This document shows positions 1 through 8,670 of a stretch of DNA of 64,000 bases, one piece after another. Source of the DNA: Roseateles oligotrophus (lineage in GTDB: Bacteria; Pseudomonadota; Gammaproteobacteria; Burkholderiales; Burkholderiaceae_C). Position 1 is the stretch's first letter; each line of letters starts with the position of its first letter. The stretch covers positions 62,001 to 126,000 of the forward strand of contig NZ_JAJIRN010000013.1 of the NCBI RefSeq assembly GCF_025717515.1, read 5' to 3'. Below the pieces are notes generated by a model. The model was given only the letters and a program-made list of their open reading frames with translations, searched no databases and was not told the DNA's origin. The translations under genes and the position numbers were made by a program.

Positions 1-1
1 G

Positions 2-310
2 TTTGGCTTCGTCGTCTTCCTGATGCCGGTGTGCGCCACCATCATCTATCTCGGCACCCCCTTCTTCTTGCAAGCCTTGCGATCGGGCGAGATATCGACC
101 AATGCCGGCGGCCTGATCCTGTGGCCTGTCTATGCCTTGATCCCGCTCGGTTTTGGGCTGTTGATGCTGCAAGGCTTCAGCGAGTTGATCAAGCGCCTGG
201 CATTTCTGCAGGGGCTGATTGACGACCCGACGCTGAAGCCGGTTGCCAAGACGGCCGAAGAAGAGCTGGCCGAGGCGATCCGCTTGGCCGCCGAACAAAA
301 GAAAAACTAA
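2..310 (+). CDS. dctQ: TRAP transporter small permease (DctQ), 5' partial
   Basis: This is the C-terminal part of the small, four-helix membrane subunit of a tripartite ATP-independent periplasmic (TRAP) transporter; the gene begins before the window. The visible part has a hydrophobic segment with an IYLGTPFF stretch, a second one reading LILWPVYALIPLGFGLLML, and a charged cytoplasmic tail rich in Glu, Ala and Lys. It ends 12 bases before the large permease gene, which has a purine-rich ribosome site (AAGGGAG) in the gap, so the two are co-transcribed. The family assignment rests mainly on this linkage and on the helix pattern. The binding protein is not in the visible upstream sequence; a candidate lies at 8671-9753. 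Confidence 0.85.
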   Translation, partial: FGFVVFLMPVCATIIYLGTPFFLQALRSGEISTNAGGLILWPVYALIPLGFGLLMLQGFSELIKRLAFLQGLIDDPTLKPVAKTAEEELAEAIRLAAEQKKN

Positions 311-322
311 GGGAGCCCGGGA

Positions 323-2077
323 ATGGAATTTTTAACCCAAAATTTGGCCCCCATCATGTTCGCGGGACTGATCGTCTTCTTGCTGATGGGCTTTCCGGTG
401 GCATTCAGCCTCGGCGCCTGCGGCCTGTTCTTTGGTTTCGTCGGCATTGAACTGAATGTCTTGCCGGCTTCGCTGATGCAAGCACTGCCACTGCGTATCT
501 TCGGCATCATGAAGAATGACACGCTGCTGGCCATCCCCTTCTTCACCTTGATGGGTTTGATACTCGAGCGCTCTGGCATGGCGGAGGACTTGCTGGACAC
601 CATCGGGCAGTTGTTCGGCCCCATCCGCGGAGGCCTGGCTTTCGCGGTGATTTTTGTCGGCGCCTTGCTGGCCGCCACCACCGGCGTGGTCGCCGCCTCG
701 GTGATCTCGATGGGCTTGATCTCGCTGCCCATCATGCTGCGTTATGGCTACGACAGACGGATTGCTTCCGGGGTGATTGCGGCCTCCGGCACCTTGGCTC
801 AAATCATTCCGCCATCCTTGGTCTTGATCATCTTGGCCGACCAATTGGGCAAGAGCGTTGGCGATATGTACAAGGGCGCCTTTCTGCCGGGCTTCATCCT
901 GACCGGCCTCTACGTTGCCTACATCATCGGGATTGCCATTTTCAAACCCAAATGGGTCCCGGCCTTGCCACTGGAAGCGCGGTCCATCCGAGAAAGCAAT
1001 GGCGATTCCGGCCTGCGCTCCCTGGGCCTATTGACCCTCGCCTCGCTTGCAATTTCCGTCTACTTCGCTCAGAACTACGCCCAAATCACCAGTTACTTCA
1101 AGGGTGAGGTCATCACCAGCATGCCCACCGATGAAACCATTGTGGTGGCGATGTCGGTCGGCGTTGGCGTAGCCTTCATTGGCTCGGTGGTGAACAAGCT
1201 GCTGGGTCTGAACCTGTTGTCAAAGATGGCCGAGCAGGTGACCTTTGTGTTGATCCCGCCGCTCGCATTGATCTTCCTGGTATTGGGAACGATTTTTCTG
1301 GGCATCGCCACGCCGACAGAAGGTGGCGCGATGGGCGCTTTGGGTGCTTTCCTGATGGCCGCAGCGCGCGGTCGAATCAGCTACAAACTGCTGACTCAAG
1401 CTCTGACCTCAACCACCAAGCTGTCTTGCTTTGTGGTCTTTATCTTGGTCGGCTCGACCATCTTCAGCCTGTCATTTCAAGGCGTGGATGGCCCGAAATG
1501 GGTTGAGCATCTATTGAGCAGCCTGCCCGGGGGGCAGATCGGATTCCTGATCTTCGTGAATATCCTGATCTTTGTGCTGGCCTTCTTCCTCGACTTCTTC
1601 GAGTTGTCCTTCATCGTCGTGCCCTTGCTGGCGCCGGTGGCCGAAAAACTGGGCATCGACCTGATTTGGTTCGGCGTGCTCTTGGGCGTCAATATGCAAA
1701 CCTCCTTCATGCATCCGCCGTTTGGCTTCGCACTGTTCTACCTGCGCAGCGTGGCTCCCTTGACGGAATACATCGACAAGCTCACCGGCAAGAAAATTGC
1801 CCCCGTCACGACCGGGCAAATCTACTGGGGTGCCGTCCCATTTGTGATCATTCAGGTCATCATGGTCGGCTTGATCATTGCCTTCCCCAATCTGGTATCG
1901 GGCGGCTTAGGCAAGGTGGCCGAGGTAGACAGCAGCAATGTCGTGATCGAAGCGCAACCGCAGTCGGACAAGGCCGATGCCACCGAGATGGACGGCAACA
2001 AGCTGTTCGGCCCGGCCGACCCACCGGCCTCGGCGGTAGATCCCTTGGAAGCTGCAGCACAGGACAGCAAGAAGTAG
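323..2077 (+). CDS. dctM: TRAP transporter large permease (DctM)
   Basis: The 584-residue large membrane subunit of a TRAP transporter moves a substrate (typically an organic or keto acid) into the cytoplasm using the sodium gradient. The N-terminus (MGFPVAFSLG, LLAIPFFTLMGLILERSGMA, and the TTGVVAASVISMG loop) matches the DctM family. It is longer than the usual ~430 residues: there is an inserted region around residues 215-270 and a hydrophilic tail of about 60 residues after the last helix. Long DctM proteins of this kind occur in the systems that use TakP-like binding proteins (family knowledge), which fits the DctP at 8671-9753. A strong terminator follows at 2101-2133. Confidence 0.93.
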   Translation: MEFLTQNLAPIMFAGLIVFLLMGFPVAFSLGACGLFFGFVGIELNVLPASLMQALPLRIFGIMKNDTLLAIPFFTLMGLILERSGMAEDLLDTIGQLFGPIRGGLAFAVIFVGALLAATTGVVAASVISMGLISLPIMLRYGYDRRIASGVIAASGTLAQIIPPSLVLIILADQLGKSVGDMYKGAFLPGFILTGLYVAYIIGIAIFKPKWVPALPLEARSIRESNGDSGLRSLGLLTLASLAISVYFAQNYAQITSYFKGEVITSMPTDETIVVAMSVGVGVAFIGSVVNKLLGLNLLSKMAEQVTFVLIPPLALIFLVLGTIFLGIATPTEGGAMGALGAFLMAAARGRISYKLLTQALTSTTKLSCFVVFILVGSTIFSLSFQGVDGPKWVEHLLSSLPGGQIGFLIFVNILIFVLAFFLDFFELSFIVVPLLAPVAEKLGIDLIWFGVLLGVNMQTSFMHPPFGFALFYLRSVAPLTEYIDKLTGKKIAPVTTGQIYWGAVPFVIIQVIMVGLIIAFPNLVSGGLGKVAEVDSSNVVIEAQPQSDKADATEMDGNKLFGPADPPASAVDPLEAAAQDSKK

Positions 2078-2100
2078 TTCCGGGAAGGCGTTGACTCACA

Positions 2101-2133
2101 AAAAGGCCGCAGCAGACTGCGGCCTTTTTTTTT
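2101..2133 (+). terminator. Rho-independent terminator after dctQM
   Basis: A perfect 12-bp stem (2101-2112 with 2117-2128), four-base loop CAGA, followed by a run of T. It lies 23 bases after the dctM stop and closes the TRAP operon. Confidence 0.9.
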
Positions 2134-2317
2134 CGCCTGAGTGACACGCGAACAAGCTAGCCCAGAGTGCGCCATGGGCATTGGCGACCAGCCCTTGATT
2201 CAATACTGAGCGCTAAGGGAATCTGACATACTGAAACCCTCAAGCTCTTTCAACTCACCGCTCACCAAACAAGCCCCATCCCTTCGATTGCTTTTCGGGT
2301 TTAAGGTTGACTAGTTC

Positions 2318-5008
2318 ATGACGAATTCAGTCGCTCACATGAGCGGCCACGAGGCATCCGTCCCTGGACCGCAACCCCTGCGCCAACGCTTGGTATTGCG
2401 CCTCCAAAGCCTGTCGATCGCGCTGATCGTCAGTGTGCTGTTGAGCACGGTAATCACCGTCGTGCTCAGCATATTCGCCTGGTTTTTCTATCAATCCGAA
2501 CGCGCAGCACGGATCGAGCAGTTGCACCGCACGATTGAACTACAGGCCAAACAACTCGTCATTGCCTTGCAGCAGCCTGTATGGGGTTACGACGAGACAC
2601 AAATTCATAGCCTGTTGCTGAGCGGGATGAACAACGTCAACCTGCTGGGGATAGAGGTCAGAAGCCAGATCAAAACGGGCCAGGAGCAAGGCCAGCGCCT
2701 CTACCAGATTGGGCGCGATGAGCAGGGTATCGCCCGGCCAGACGCGGCCCTCGCCCCAACGCCGGAGCTATTGACCGAACAGCACCCCATCCTGATTGAT
2801 GGCAAGGAAATCGCCAAAGTCAGCCTCTTTGCGTCCTACCGCTTTGTGCATCAGGAATTGCGGGAACGCCGCAACGGCATCTTCGCAGGCATCATCGTGC
2901 TGGATCTGACCCTGGTTGGCGCCGTCTACCTTTTACTCCGCTCGCTGATGCTCTTGCCGATCAAGCGTATCGAGCTGTTCGCCGCAGCGATTCGCTCCGG
3001 TGCAGGCGAAACCGACAGACGCTCCGAGCCCATCTTCTTCGGCGAATTAAAAGCCCTTGACCAATCGATTCGGGCCATGACCACCCTGCTGGATAGGCGG
3101 TTGCAGGAAACTCGCGCGGTCGAGGAGCGGCTGAAGATGGCCACGCGGGCGGCCAGTCTGGGGATTTGGGACTGGAATATCCAGACCAATGTGCAGCTCT
3201 GGGATGACGCGATGTACTCGATGTACCGTCTGTCGCGCACCAGCTTTGATGGCAGCTACCAGTCCTGGTTGGACACCTTGCTGCCCGAAGATCGCCAAGC
3301 GACGATGGCCGCTTTCGACAAGGCCTTGGCCGGTGACTATGAGTACGAAGGCGAATTCCGTATCACCCGGCCCGACGGCTCGCTACGCCATCTGCGCAGC
3401 GCGGCGCTGATCTTCCGCGATGCCGACGGCAGGGCGATTCGCATGGTCGGCGTCAGCCAAGACATCAGCGAGCGCAAGACCGCCGAGATCGAACTGGAAC
3501 AGCACCGCCATCACTTGCAAGACTTGGTGTTGGCTCGCACCAGCGAGTTGTCGGTGGCGATGGACGCTGCATATGCCGCCAACCGCGCCAAGAGCATTTT
3601 CCTCGCCACCATGAGCCACGAGTTGCGTACCCCCTTGAACTCGGTCATCGGTTTCTCACGCATGATGGCCGAATCAAGATCGATGTCGCCCGATGACAAG
3701 CGCAATCTCGAACTCATCCATCTCTCCGGCAAACATCTATTGCACCTGATCAATGACATTCTGGAACTCTCCAAAATCGAAGCCGGACGCACCCAGCTGC
3801 GGCCGACTCTGACCGGACTGCCGCAAATACTCCGCGAAGTCTGCGATCTGATAGGAGTGCGGGCCCGTGAAAAAGGCCTGACGCTTAGCCTGAGAACCGA
3901 GGGCCTCCCGGCGCACATCCGTATCGACCCCGACAAGCTCCGTCAGGTGCTGTTGAACTTGTTGTCCAACGCCGTCAAATTTGTTGAACAGGGCTCGATC
4001 GAATTGAGCGTGAGCTTCAGCCCAGCGGGCGATGGCCATGGCCTGCTGAAATTTGACGTTATTGATACCGGTTTCGGCATTTCTGCAGCGGACATCGAGC
4101 ACATCTTCGAACCCTTTGTGCAAGTCCAAGGCCCGCATAGCAGCGAAGGCACCGGGCTAGGCCTGTCCATTTCGCGCCAGTTCGTGCGCCTGATGGGCGG
4201 CGAGCTGAGCGTGCAATCGCAAGCAGGTCTGGGGTCAACCTTCAGTTTTACCTTGCCGGTCGAGCTGGGCGAGCTGAATCCGGGCCCCGCGCCGGCCGCA
4301 TGGCCACTCAACTCGCTGGACTCGCCGACCGCCCTCACCCTCGCCAGGCCGCCGCATTTCGGACAAGGCAGGCGTGTGTTGCTGGTCGATGATCTCGATG
4401 AAGGACGGCGCCTGTTGCGCGCCATTCTGGAACCACTGGACTTCAAACTGAGCGAGGCCGCCGATGGCCGGCAGGCACTTGAGGCCGTCGCTTTGGAATG
4501 CCCGGACCTCGTCTTGATGGACCTGCACATGCCGGGCATGAACGGCCTGGAAGTGATCCGCGAAATCCGCCGCGATGCGCAACTGCAGGCTCAGCCCCGC
4601 ATCGTGATGGTGACCGCTACGGCCTTCGATGAACAGCGCATGAATGCCTTGGCCGCAGGGGCCGATGACTTTTTAGTCAAGCCGCTCGACCAGGACGCAC
4701 TGTTCGCGGTTTTGGAGGACCAGTTAGGCCTGCAAGCAAGCTCGAACGAACACCAACTGATTGCGAGCAGCCGGCGCAGCCTAAGCTCCGGCGACTTGGC
4801 GAGGCTGGCGCCGGAGCAACGCCAGCAGCTGCGGCGAGGCCTGCAAGAACTCGACCGGGCACAGGTGGACGGCCTGCTCCAAGAGTTGGCGGCCCGAAGC
4901 CCAGCCGATGCGGATCTGTCTTCCATGATCAGTGAAATGCTGGCCCACTATCAGCACCCCGAACTCTGCGCGCTGATCGATGCGTTGGAACAACAAGGCA
5001 CTGCATGA
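2318..5008 (+). CDS. Membrane hybrid histidine kinase with PAS and receiver domains
   Basis: This 896-residue inner-membrane sensor kinase has transmembrane helices at about residues 32-56 and 188-208 enclosing a ~130-residue periplasmic sensor, a linker, a PAS domain (about 265-390, ending DISERK), a HisKA dimerisation domain with phosphoacceptor H434 in FLATMSHELRTPLN, and a HATPase domain (NLLSNAVKF, DTGFGIS, GTGLGLSIS). A receiver domain follows with phosphoacceptor D735 in LVLMDLHMPG. The last ~100 residues are helical but lack an obvious HPt histidine. Its last four bases overlap the next gene (ATGA), which encodes another receiver-kinase, so the two are made together and probably exchange phosphate. 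The ligand is unknown. No DNA-binding output domain is present. Confidence 0.93.
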   Translation: MTNSVAHMSGHEASVPGPQPLRQRLVLRLQSLSIALIVSVLLSTVITVVLSIFAWFFYQSERAARIEQLHRTIELQAKQLVIALQQPVWGYDETQIHSLLLSGMNNVNLLGIEVRSQIKTGQEQGQRLYQIGRDEQGIARPDAALAPTPELLTEQHPILIDGKEIAKVSLFASYRFVHQELRERRNGIFAGIIVLDLTLVGAVYLLLRSLMLLPIKRIELFAAAIRSGAGETDRRSEPIFFGELKALDQSIRAMTTLLDRRLQETRAVEERLKMATRAASLGIWDWNIQTNVQLWDDAMYSMYRLSRTSFDGSYQSWLDTLLPEDRQATMAAFDKALAGDYEYEGEFRITRPDGSLRHLRSAALIFRDADGRAIRMVGVSQDISERKTAEIELEQHRHHLQDLVLARTSELSVAMDAAYAANRAKSIFLATMSHELRTPLNSVIGFSRMMAESRSMSPDDKRNLELIHLSGKHLLHLINDILELSKIEAGRTQLRPTLTGLPQILREVCDLIGVRAREKGLTLSLRTEGLPAHIRIDPDKLRQVLLNLLSNAVKFVEQGSIELSVSFSPAGDGHGLLKFDVIDTGFGISAADIEHIFEPFVQVQGPHSSEGTGLGLSISRQFVRLMGGELSVQSQAGLGSTFSFTLPVELGELNPGPAPAAWPLNSLDSPTALTLARPPHFGQGRRVLLVDDLDEGRRLLRAILEPLDFKLSEAADGRQALEAVALECPDLVLMDLHMPGMNGLEVIREIRRDAQLQAQPRIVMVTATAFDEQRMNALAAGADDFLVKPLDQDALFAVLEDQLGLQASSNEHQLIASSRRSLSSGDLARLAPEQRQQLRRGLQELDRAQVDGLLQELAARSPADADLSSMISEMLAHYQHPELCALIDALEQQGTA

Positions 5009-6267
5009 CGGATACAAATCGAAGCTCCGAGGGCGAGGTGCTGGTGGTCGAGGACACTCAGGCATCACTCAAACTACTGTCTGACCTGCTACGCGCGGCC
5101 GGCTACCAAGTACGCGAAGCTCCCAATGGCGAATTGGCCCTGTGGAGTGCCAACGCCCGCCCACCGGAGCTGATCCTGCTTGATGTCAGGATGCCAGGCA
5201 TAGACGGGTTGGAGGTCTGCCGCCGCCTGAAGCAAAACCCCAGCCTCTGCGAGGTTCCGGTGCTCTTTCTCTCCGCTCAGCATGATGCCGAGGACAAGCT
5301 TGCCGGATTCAAGGCAGGCGCCGTCGACTTCATTGCCAAACCCTACCAGGCCGAGGAGGTGTTGGCTCGTACCCGCACCCACCTGCAACTGGCCCGCACC
5401 CGCAAGGCCTTGCAGAGCCGCAATCAGGAACTCGGTACCGCACTGCAAGCCCTGAACGAAGCTCGCGAAGAAGCCCGCCGGACCGAAAGCATGGCTGCCC
5501 TCGGGTCGATGGTGGCGGGCATTGCCCATGAGATGAACACCCCGATCGGCAACAGTTTGCTGGTTGCCAGTGCGCTGGCCGGCCAAGCCCGTGATATGGC
5601 CCGCGATGTGGCCCGCCTCATGAGCGAGCAACAGCCGCCGGCGTCGACGCCTATTCCAAAAGCTTTCGTGGACTTCATTGCCGACACCCAAGACGGCTGC
5701 AGCCTGGTATTGCGAAACCTTGAGCGTTCCGCCCAGTTGATCGCCACCTTCAAAAAACTGGCTGCATCACCGCTCAATCTGCGGCGCAAGAATTTCGAAT
5801 TGGATCACTACCTGGTCGAGTTGCTGGACGCAAAGCAGAGCCAACTCGAGAAGCATCACGTCAGCCTTCGCTTGAATCTGCAGCCAGGATTGCATATGGA
5901 CAGCTACCCGGAAGCGCTGGGCGAGGTCATCACAGAATTGCTCGGCAACGCAATTTTTCACGCGTTCGGCTCGGCTGGCGGGCAGATTGAAATCTCGGCC
6001 CTAACCAGCGATGAGATCGACCCGCTCAGTCCACTGAGCATCCTTGTTCGCGACAACGGCGCCGGCATTGCCAGCGAGCATCTTGATCGTGTATTCGTCC
6101 CCTTCTTCACCACCAAGATAGGTCAGGGACGTAACGGCCTGGGCCTCAACATCGTGCAAAACCTGCTTAGAAACGTGTTGGGCGGAGGCATTAGGGTAGA
6201 AGCCTCCATGGGGCAAGGGAGTTGCTTCGCGATGCAAATCCCGCGTCAAGCGCCACCAGTTGGCTAG
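5005..6267 (+). CDS. Receiver domain-histidine kinase fusion (soluble)
   Basis: A 420-residue cytoplasmic protein with an N-terminal receiver domain (phosphoacceptor D60 in LILLDVRMPG, conserved Lys in FIAKPY), a coiled-coil linker rich in Ala, Arg and Glu (about 125-165), a HisKA-like segment with H175 in GIAHEMNTPIGN, and a C-terminal ATPase domain (LGNAIFHAF, RDNGAGIAS, GRNGLGLNIVQNLL). No membrane helix is seen. The start overlaps the end of the hybrid kinase gene by four bases. The H-E-M-N-T-P form of the phosphoacceptor motif is typical of kinases that follow a receiver. It is likely the downstream relay partner of the preceding kinase; the final output regulator is not encoded here. 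Confidence 0.9.
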   Translation: MTDTNRSSEGEVLVVEDTQASLKLLSDLLRAAGYQVREAPNGELALWSANARPPELILLDVRMPGIDGLEVCRRLKQNPSLCEVPVLFLSAQHDAEDKLAGFKAGAVDFIAKPYQAEEVLARTRTHLQLARTRKALQSRNQELGTALQALNEAREEARRTESMAALGSMVAGIAHEMNTPIGNSLLVASALAGQARDMARDVARLMSEQQPPASTPIPKAFVDFIADTQDGCSLVLRNLERSAQLIATFKKLAASPLNLRRKNFELDHYLVELLDAKQSQLEKHHVSLRLNLQPGLHMDSYPEALGEVITELLGNAIFHAFGSAGGQIEISALTSDEIDPLSPLSILVRDNGAGIASEHLDRVFVPFFTTKIGQGRNGLGLNIVQNLLRNVLGGGIRVEASMGQGSCFAMQIPRQAPPVG

Positions 6268-6372
6268 TCCTTCGGCTAATGAGCTAGCAAGCTTTTGACC
6301 GCAAGCCTGAGCACTTTCGTTTCGTGCAAAAACGCAGCAGGTCGCAGCCTCCGGAAAGCCTTGCTCCATTTG

Positions 6373-7140
6373 CTAGCGAGTCAGTTTTTTCTCCAAACTC
6401 TCTATTCGCTTCGTTCGGAACAGTTCTTCGTAGCCCTTGTTGAACTCGTTCATCAACTCCTGTGCATTCGGAGCTTTCTTGGAAACAACAAAAAAGATCG
6501 GCACGCTCCAGAACATCTGATTTTGAATCTCCAGTTGCCGGGCTGTTTCCAAGTCAAGCTCGGTCGCGATTAAAAACCGAGCGACCGACGCCTCCAATGG
6601 AAATAGATCAATTCTCTTCAGTGCGAGCATTTTCAGCCCACTGACATCGCCAACAGTAATTTCGGATGCAATCAGCTTTTGCGACTGCATGTCCGCAAGC
6701 GCCTGAGAGTAGAAATTACCTCGCGTAAAACCGATTCGCTTGTGCGCGAGATCAGCGAGTGAGGCCCACGCAACTGGTTTATCGATGTGTTGAACAAACA
6801 CCATGCGATAAACATAGATCGGCTTGCTGGAGTACAGCAGTGCCGCATCTCGTTCATCGTTGTGAGCCCAGCCGAAACTTGCCTCGTAAGTTCCGTTCAT
6901 GGTCCCGACGATGGCCCGATTATTGGGAACCCATTCGATCGAAATATCCAAATTCCGGGCTTTGAGCGCCTCGGCCACAATCTCGGTCAGAGCGCCGCCA
7001 CCAAGCGCTGCTTGCACTTTGAAAGGTGGGTATTCGCCAATAGCGACGCGCACCGTTTCAGCGCGCGTCGGCGTTGCGAATACGAACGAGGCCAGGAACA
7101 GCATTGATCCGAGCCAGTGCCAGCGTGTGTTTACTGCCAT
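6373..7140 (-). CDS. Periplasmic solute-binding protein family 3 (orphan)
   Basis: A 255-residue exported protein with a Sec signal peptide (hydrophobic core LGSMLFLASFVFA, cleavage expected after TRA) followed by the start of a family-3 binding domain (VRVAIGEYPPFKV). Such proteins bind amino acids for ABC uptake or act as ligand presenters to sensor kinases. No ABC permease or ATPase is nearby, whereas a sensor kinase pair ends about 100 bases away on the opposite strand, so a sensory role is possible (inference). The start ATG at 7138-7140 lacks a clear Shine-Dalgarno sequence. The bases upstream (7141-7268) are markedly A+T-rich relative to the rest of the window. Confidence 0.8.
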   Translation of the reverse strand: MAVNTRWHWLGSMLFLASFVFATPTRAETVRVAIGEYPPFKVQAALGGGALTEIVAEALKARNLDISIEWVPNNRAIVGTMNGTYEASFGWAHNDERDAALLYSSKPIYVYRMVFVQHIDKPVAWASLADLAHKRIGFTRGNFYSQALADMQSQKLIASEITVGDVSGLKMLALKRIDLFPLEASVARFLIATELDLETARQLEIQNQMFWSVPIFFVVSKKAPNAQELMNEFNKGYEELFRTKRIESLEKKLTR

Positions 7141-7268
7141 GAAATTTCAATTAAGCGCCAAAAATCCAAAATCAGAAAAAAATAAACAAAATCAAAAAAA
7201 TATTCCCTACATTCAGAAAACACTCACTCAGCCATTAAATTAAAAACAGATCCGTAATCCGGCAAATA

Positions 7269-8306
7269 TCAGAACAAGTGACGAACACCAAAATTAAGCA
7301 ATCGCTCCGTCGCGCCGACTTTATAGGCCAACTTTCCGGCGTTTGAATTTGATTCATTTGCGACACGAGCCAAGGACGTGTAGAAATTTGTACGCTTGGA
7401 CAAATAGTAGGTATAGCCCACACCGAACTGGCGCCCTCTTCCCTCAGCTAAGCCGTTATCAACTCCAGTGACCGAAGCGATAACATCACCTGAACCAGTG
7501 GGTATCGTCAAACCAATCATCGACATAGTCAAATCAGTTTTTCCATTCGGCAAAAAATTGTCATTCGCGGTCACCGATCCGTAGGCTGCGGCAATTTTTG
7601 CCAGACCAAAATCATATGCGCCGCCTATGAAATAATATTCCAACTGATTGAGAAGCAGGTCTTTCTCGCCGTTGTAGGCGAGCACTGCATAAAACGGACC
7701 CTTGGTGTAACTAGCCGACAAGCCGAGTTGGCTCATTTTTCCAGCACTACCGGTTTGCTCGCCAAAAGTATAGGCAACCGTCCCAACCAGACCACCAACA
7801 TTACTGCTAATGTAGTTAATCGTATTATCTGTACGCGGATTTGTGACGTAAAAAGGCCGCCCCAAGCCTGACGCACTGGTACTCTCACCCGCCGTGCCGC
7901 CGATAATACTCGTCCTGAATGGATCAACCGAATCAACGGCCGTGTGGAGTGGTTTATTTTGACGGCCAAGCCTAAGAGCCCCAAAACCGCCCTCCAGACC
8001 GACCCATACGCCGCGACCAAAAGCCAAACCTCCCTGGGCGGCCTTGCCTGTGTCGGCATTCAAACCCATTTCGAGTTGAAAAATGACAGACAAACCGCCA
8101 CCTATATTCTCTGAACCCTTGAAACCCAGGCGAGAACCGGATTGCACGCCACTGTCTATAGTGGTCTTGGTCCCCGGCCCACCGGCGCCATTATTTTCAT
8201 GATTGATCGCCATATCAAGCACACCGTAGACCGTGACGGCAGACTGGGCCTGCGCAAGGCCTCCGACGAAAAACATGAATGCCAATGTCAGGCCTTGTTT
8301 GAGCAT
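7269..8306 (-). CDS. General porin, Gram-negative trimeric type
   Basis: A 345-residue outer-membrane porin of the family common in Burkholderiales. It has a signal peptide (MLKQGLTLAFMFFVGGLAQA), the mature start QSAVTVYGVLDM, the GSRLGFKGSENIGGGL segment, loop-3-like FGALRLGRQ, and a C-terminal strand ending in Phe (LNFGVRHLF), as needed for BAM-mediated insertion. The start at 8304-8306 was chosen because the signal peptide begins there and GGAG lies 7 bases upstream; an in-frame start further upstream (8375) adds an unlikely N-terminus. Its codon use looks less G+C-rich than neighbouring housekeeping genes, which is common for porins. The substrate is not predictable. Confidence 0.92.
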   Translation of the reverse strand: MLKQGLTLAFMFFVGGLAQAQSAVTVYGVLDMAINHENNGAGGPGTKTTIDSGVQSGSRLGFKGSENIGGGLSVIFQLEMGLNADTGKAAQGGLAFGRGVWVGLEGGFGALRLGRQNKPLHTAVDSVDPFRTSIIGGTAGESTSASGLGRPFYVTNPRTDNTINYISSNVGGLVGTVAYTFGEQTGSAGKMSQLGLSASYTKGPFYAVLAYNGEKDLLLNQLEYYFIGGAYDFGLAKIAAAYGSVTANDNFLPNGKTDLTMSMIGLTIPTGSGDVIASVTGVDNGLAEGRGRQFGVGYTYYLSKRTNFYTSLARVANESNSNAGKLAYKVGATERLLNFGVRHLF

Positions 8307-8607
8307 CTTTAGTCTCCAACGAAACAACTGAAAGCTGTCCAGATCCGCTTTGGCAATACACGAATAGAGGCCCATGAGGCCACCATCGCCAACTATTGCT
8401 CGTCGAACTCAACCTAACAAGCTAGGCCAGATGCGCAAGGTCGGGGAGGGAAATTTCATGTCTGTCAGGGAGCGAGTATTCCGCGTGCTTGCCAGGAGCA
8501 CAAGAAAAATGTTTTCACCAAACAATGCAGGCCGCGCCCTGGCAAACCGATTCAAAACCGGCGATTCAACATCAACCTGCCAGGGTCTTGGATGTGGTTC
8601 GAGCTCA
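8307..8607. other. Non-coding gap upstream of the porin
   Basis: About 300 bases between the porin start and the terminator of the dctP gene. It should hold the porin promoter on the minus strand, but I could not pick a convincing -35/-10 pair. An open frame here on the plus strand (8374-8670) has no recognisable domain, no ribosome site and a low-complexity composition; I do not call it a gene. Confidence 0.5.
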
Positions 8608-8640
8608 AAAAAAACCCGTCAGGCCAGCCGACGGGTTTTC
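8607..8640 (-). terminator. Rho-independent terminator after dctP
   Basis: A nine-base perfect stem (8611-8619 with 8631-8639) whose loop contains a further GGC/GCC pairing. Read on the minus strand it is followed by a T run (A run at 8607-8614). It lies about 30 bases past the dctP stop. Confidence 0.85.
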
Positions 8641-8670
8641 GTGAATCCAGCCAGATGCTTGGGCGTTTGA

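Noticed and set aside
6373-8306. Recently acquired island
   Set aside because: The segment seems less G+C-rich than its flanks, but it holds a typical porin and binding protein with no mobility genes or repeats at its borders.
8374-8670. 98-codon plus-strand frame between porin and dctP
   Set aside because: It runs through a terminator hairpin, has no ribosome site and a random-looking Arg/Ser-rich translation.
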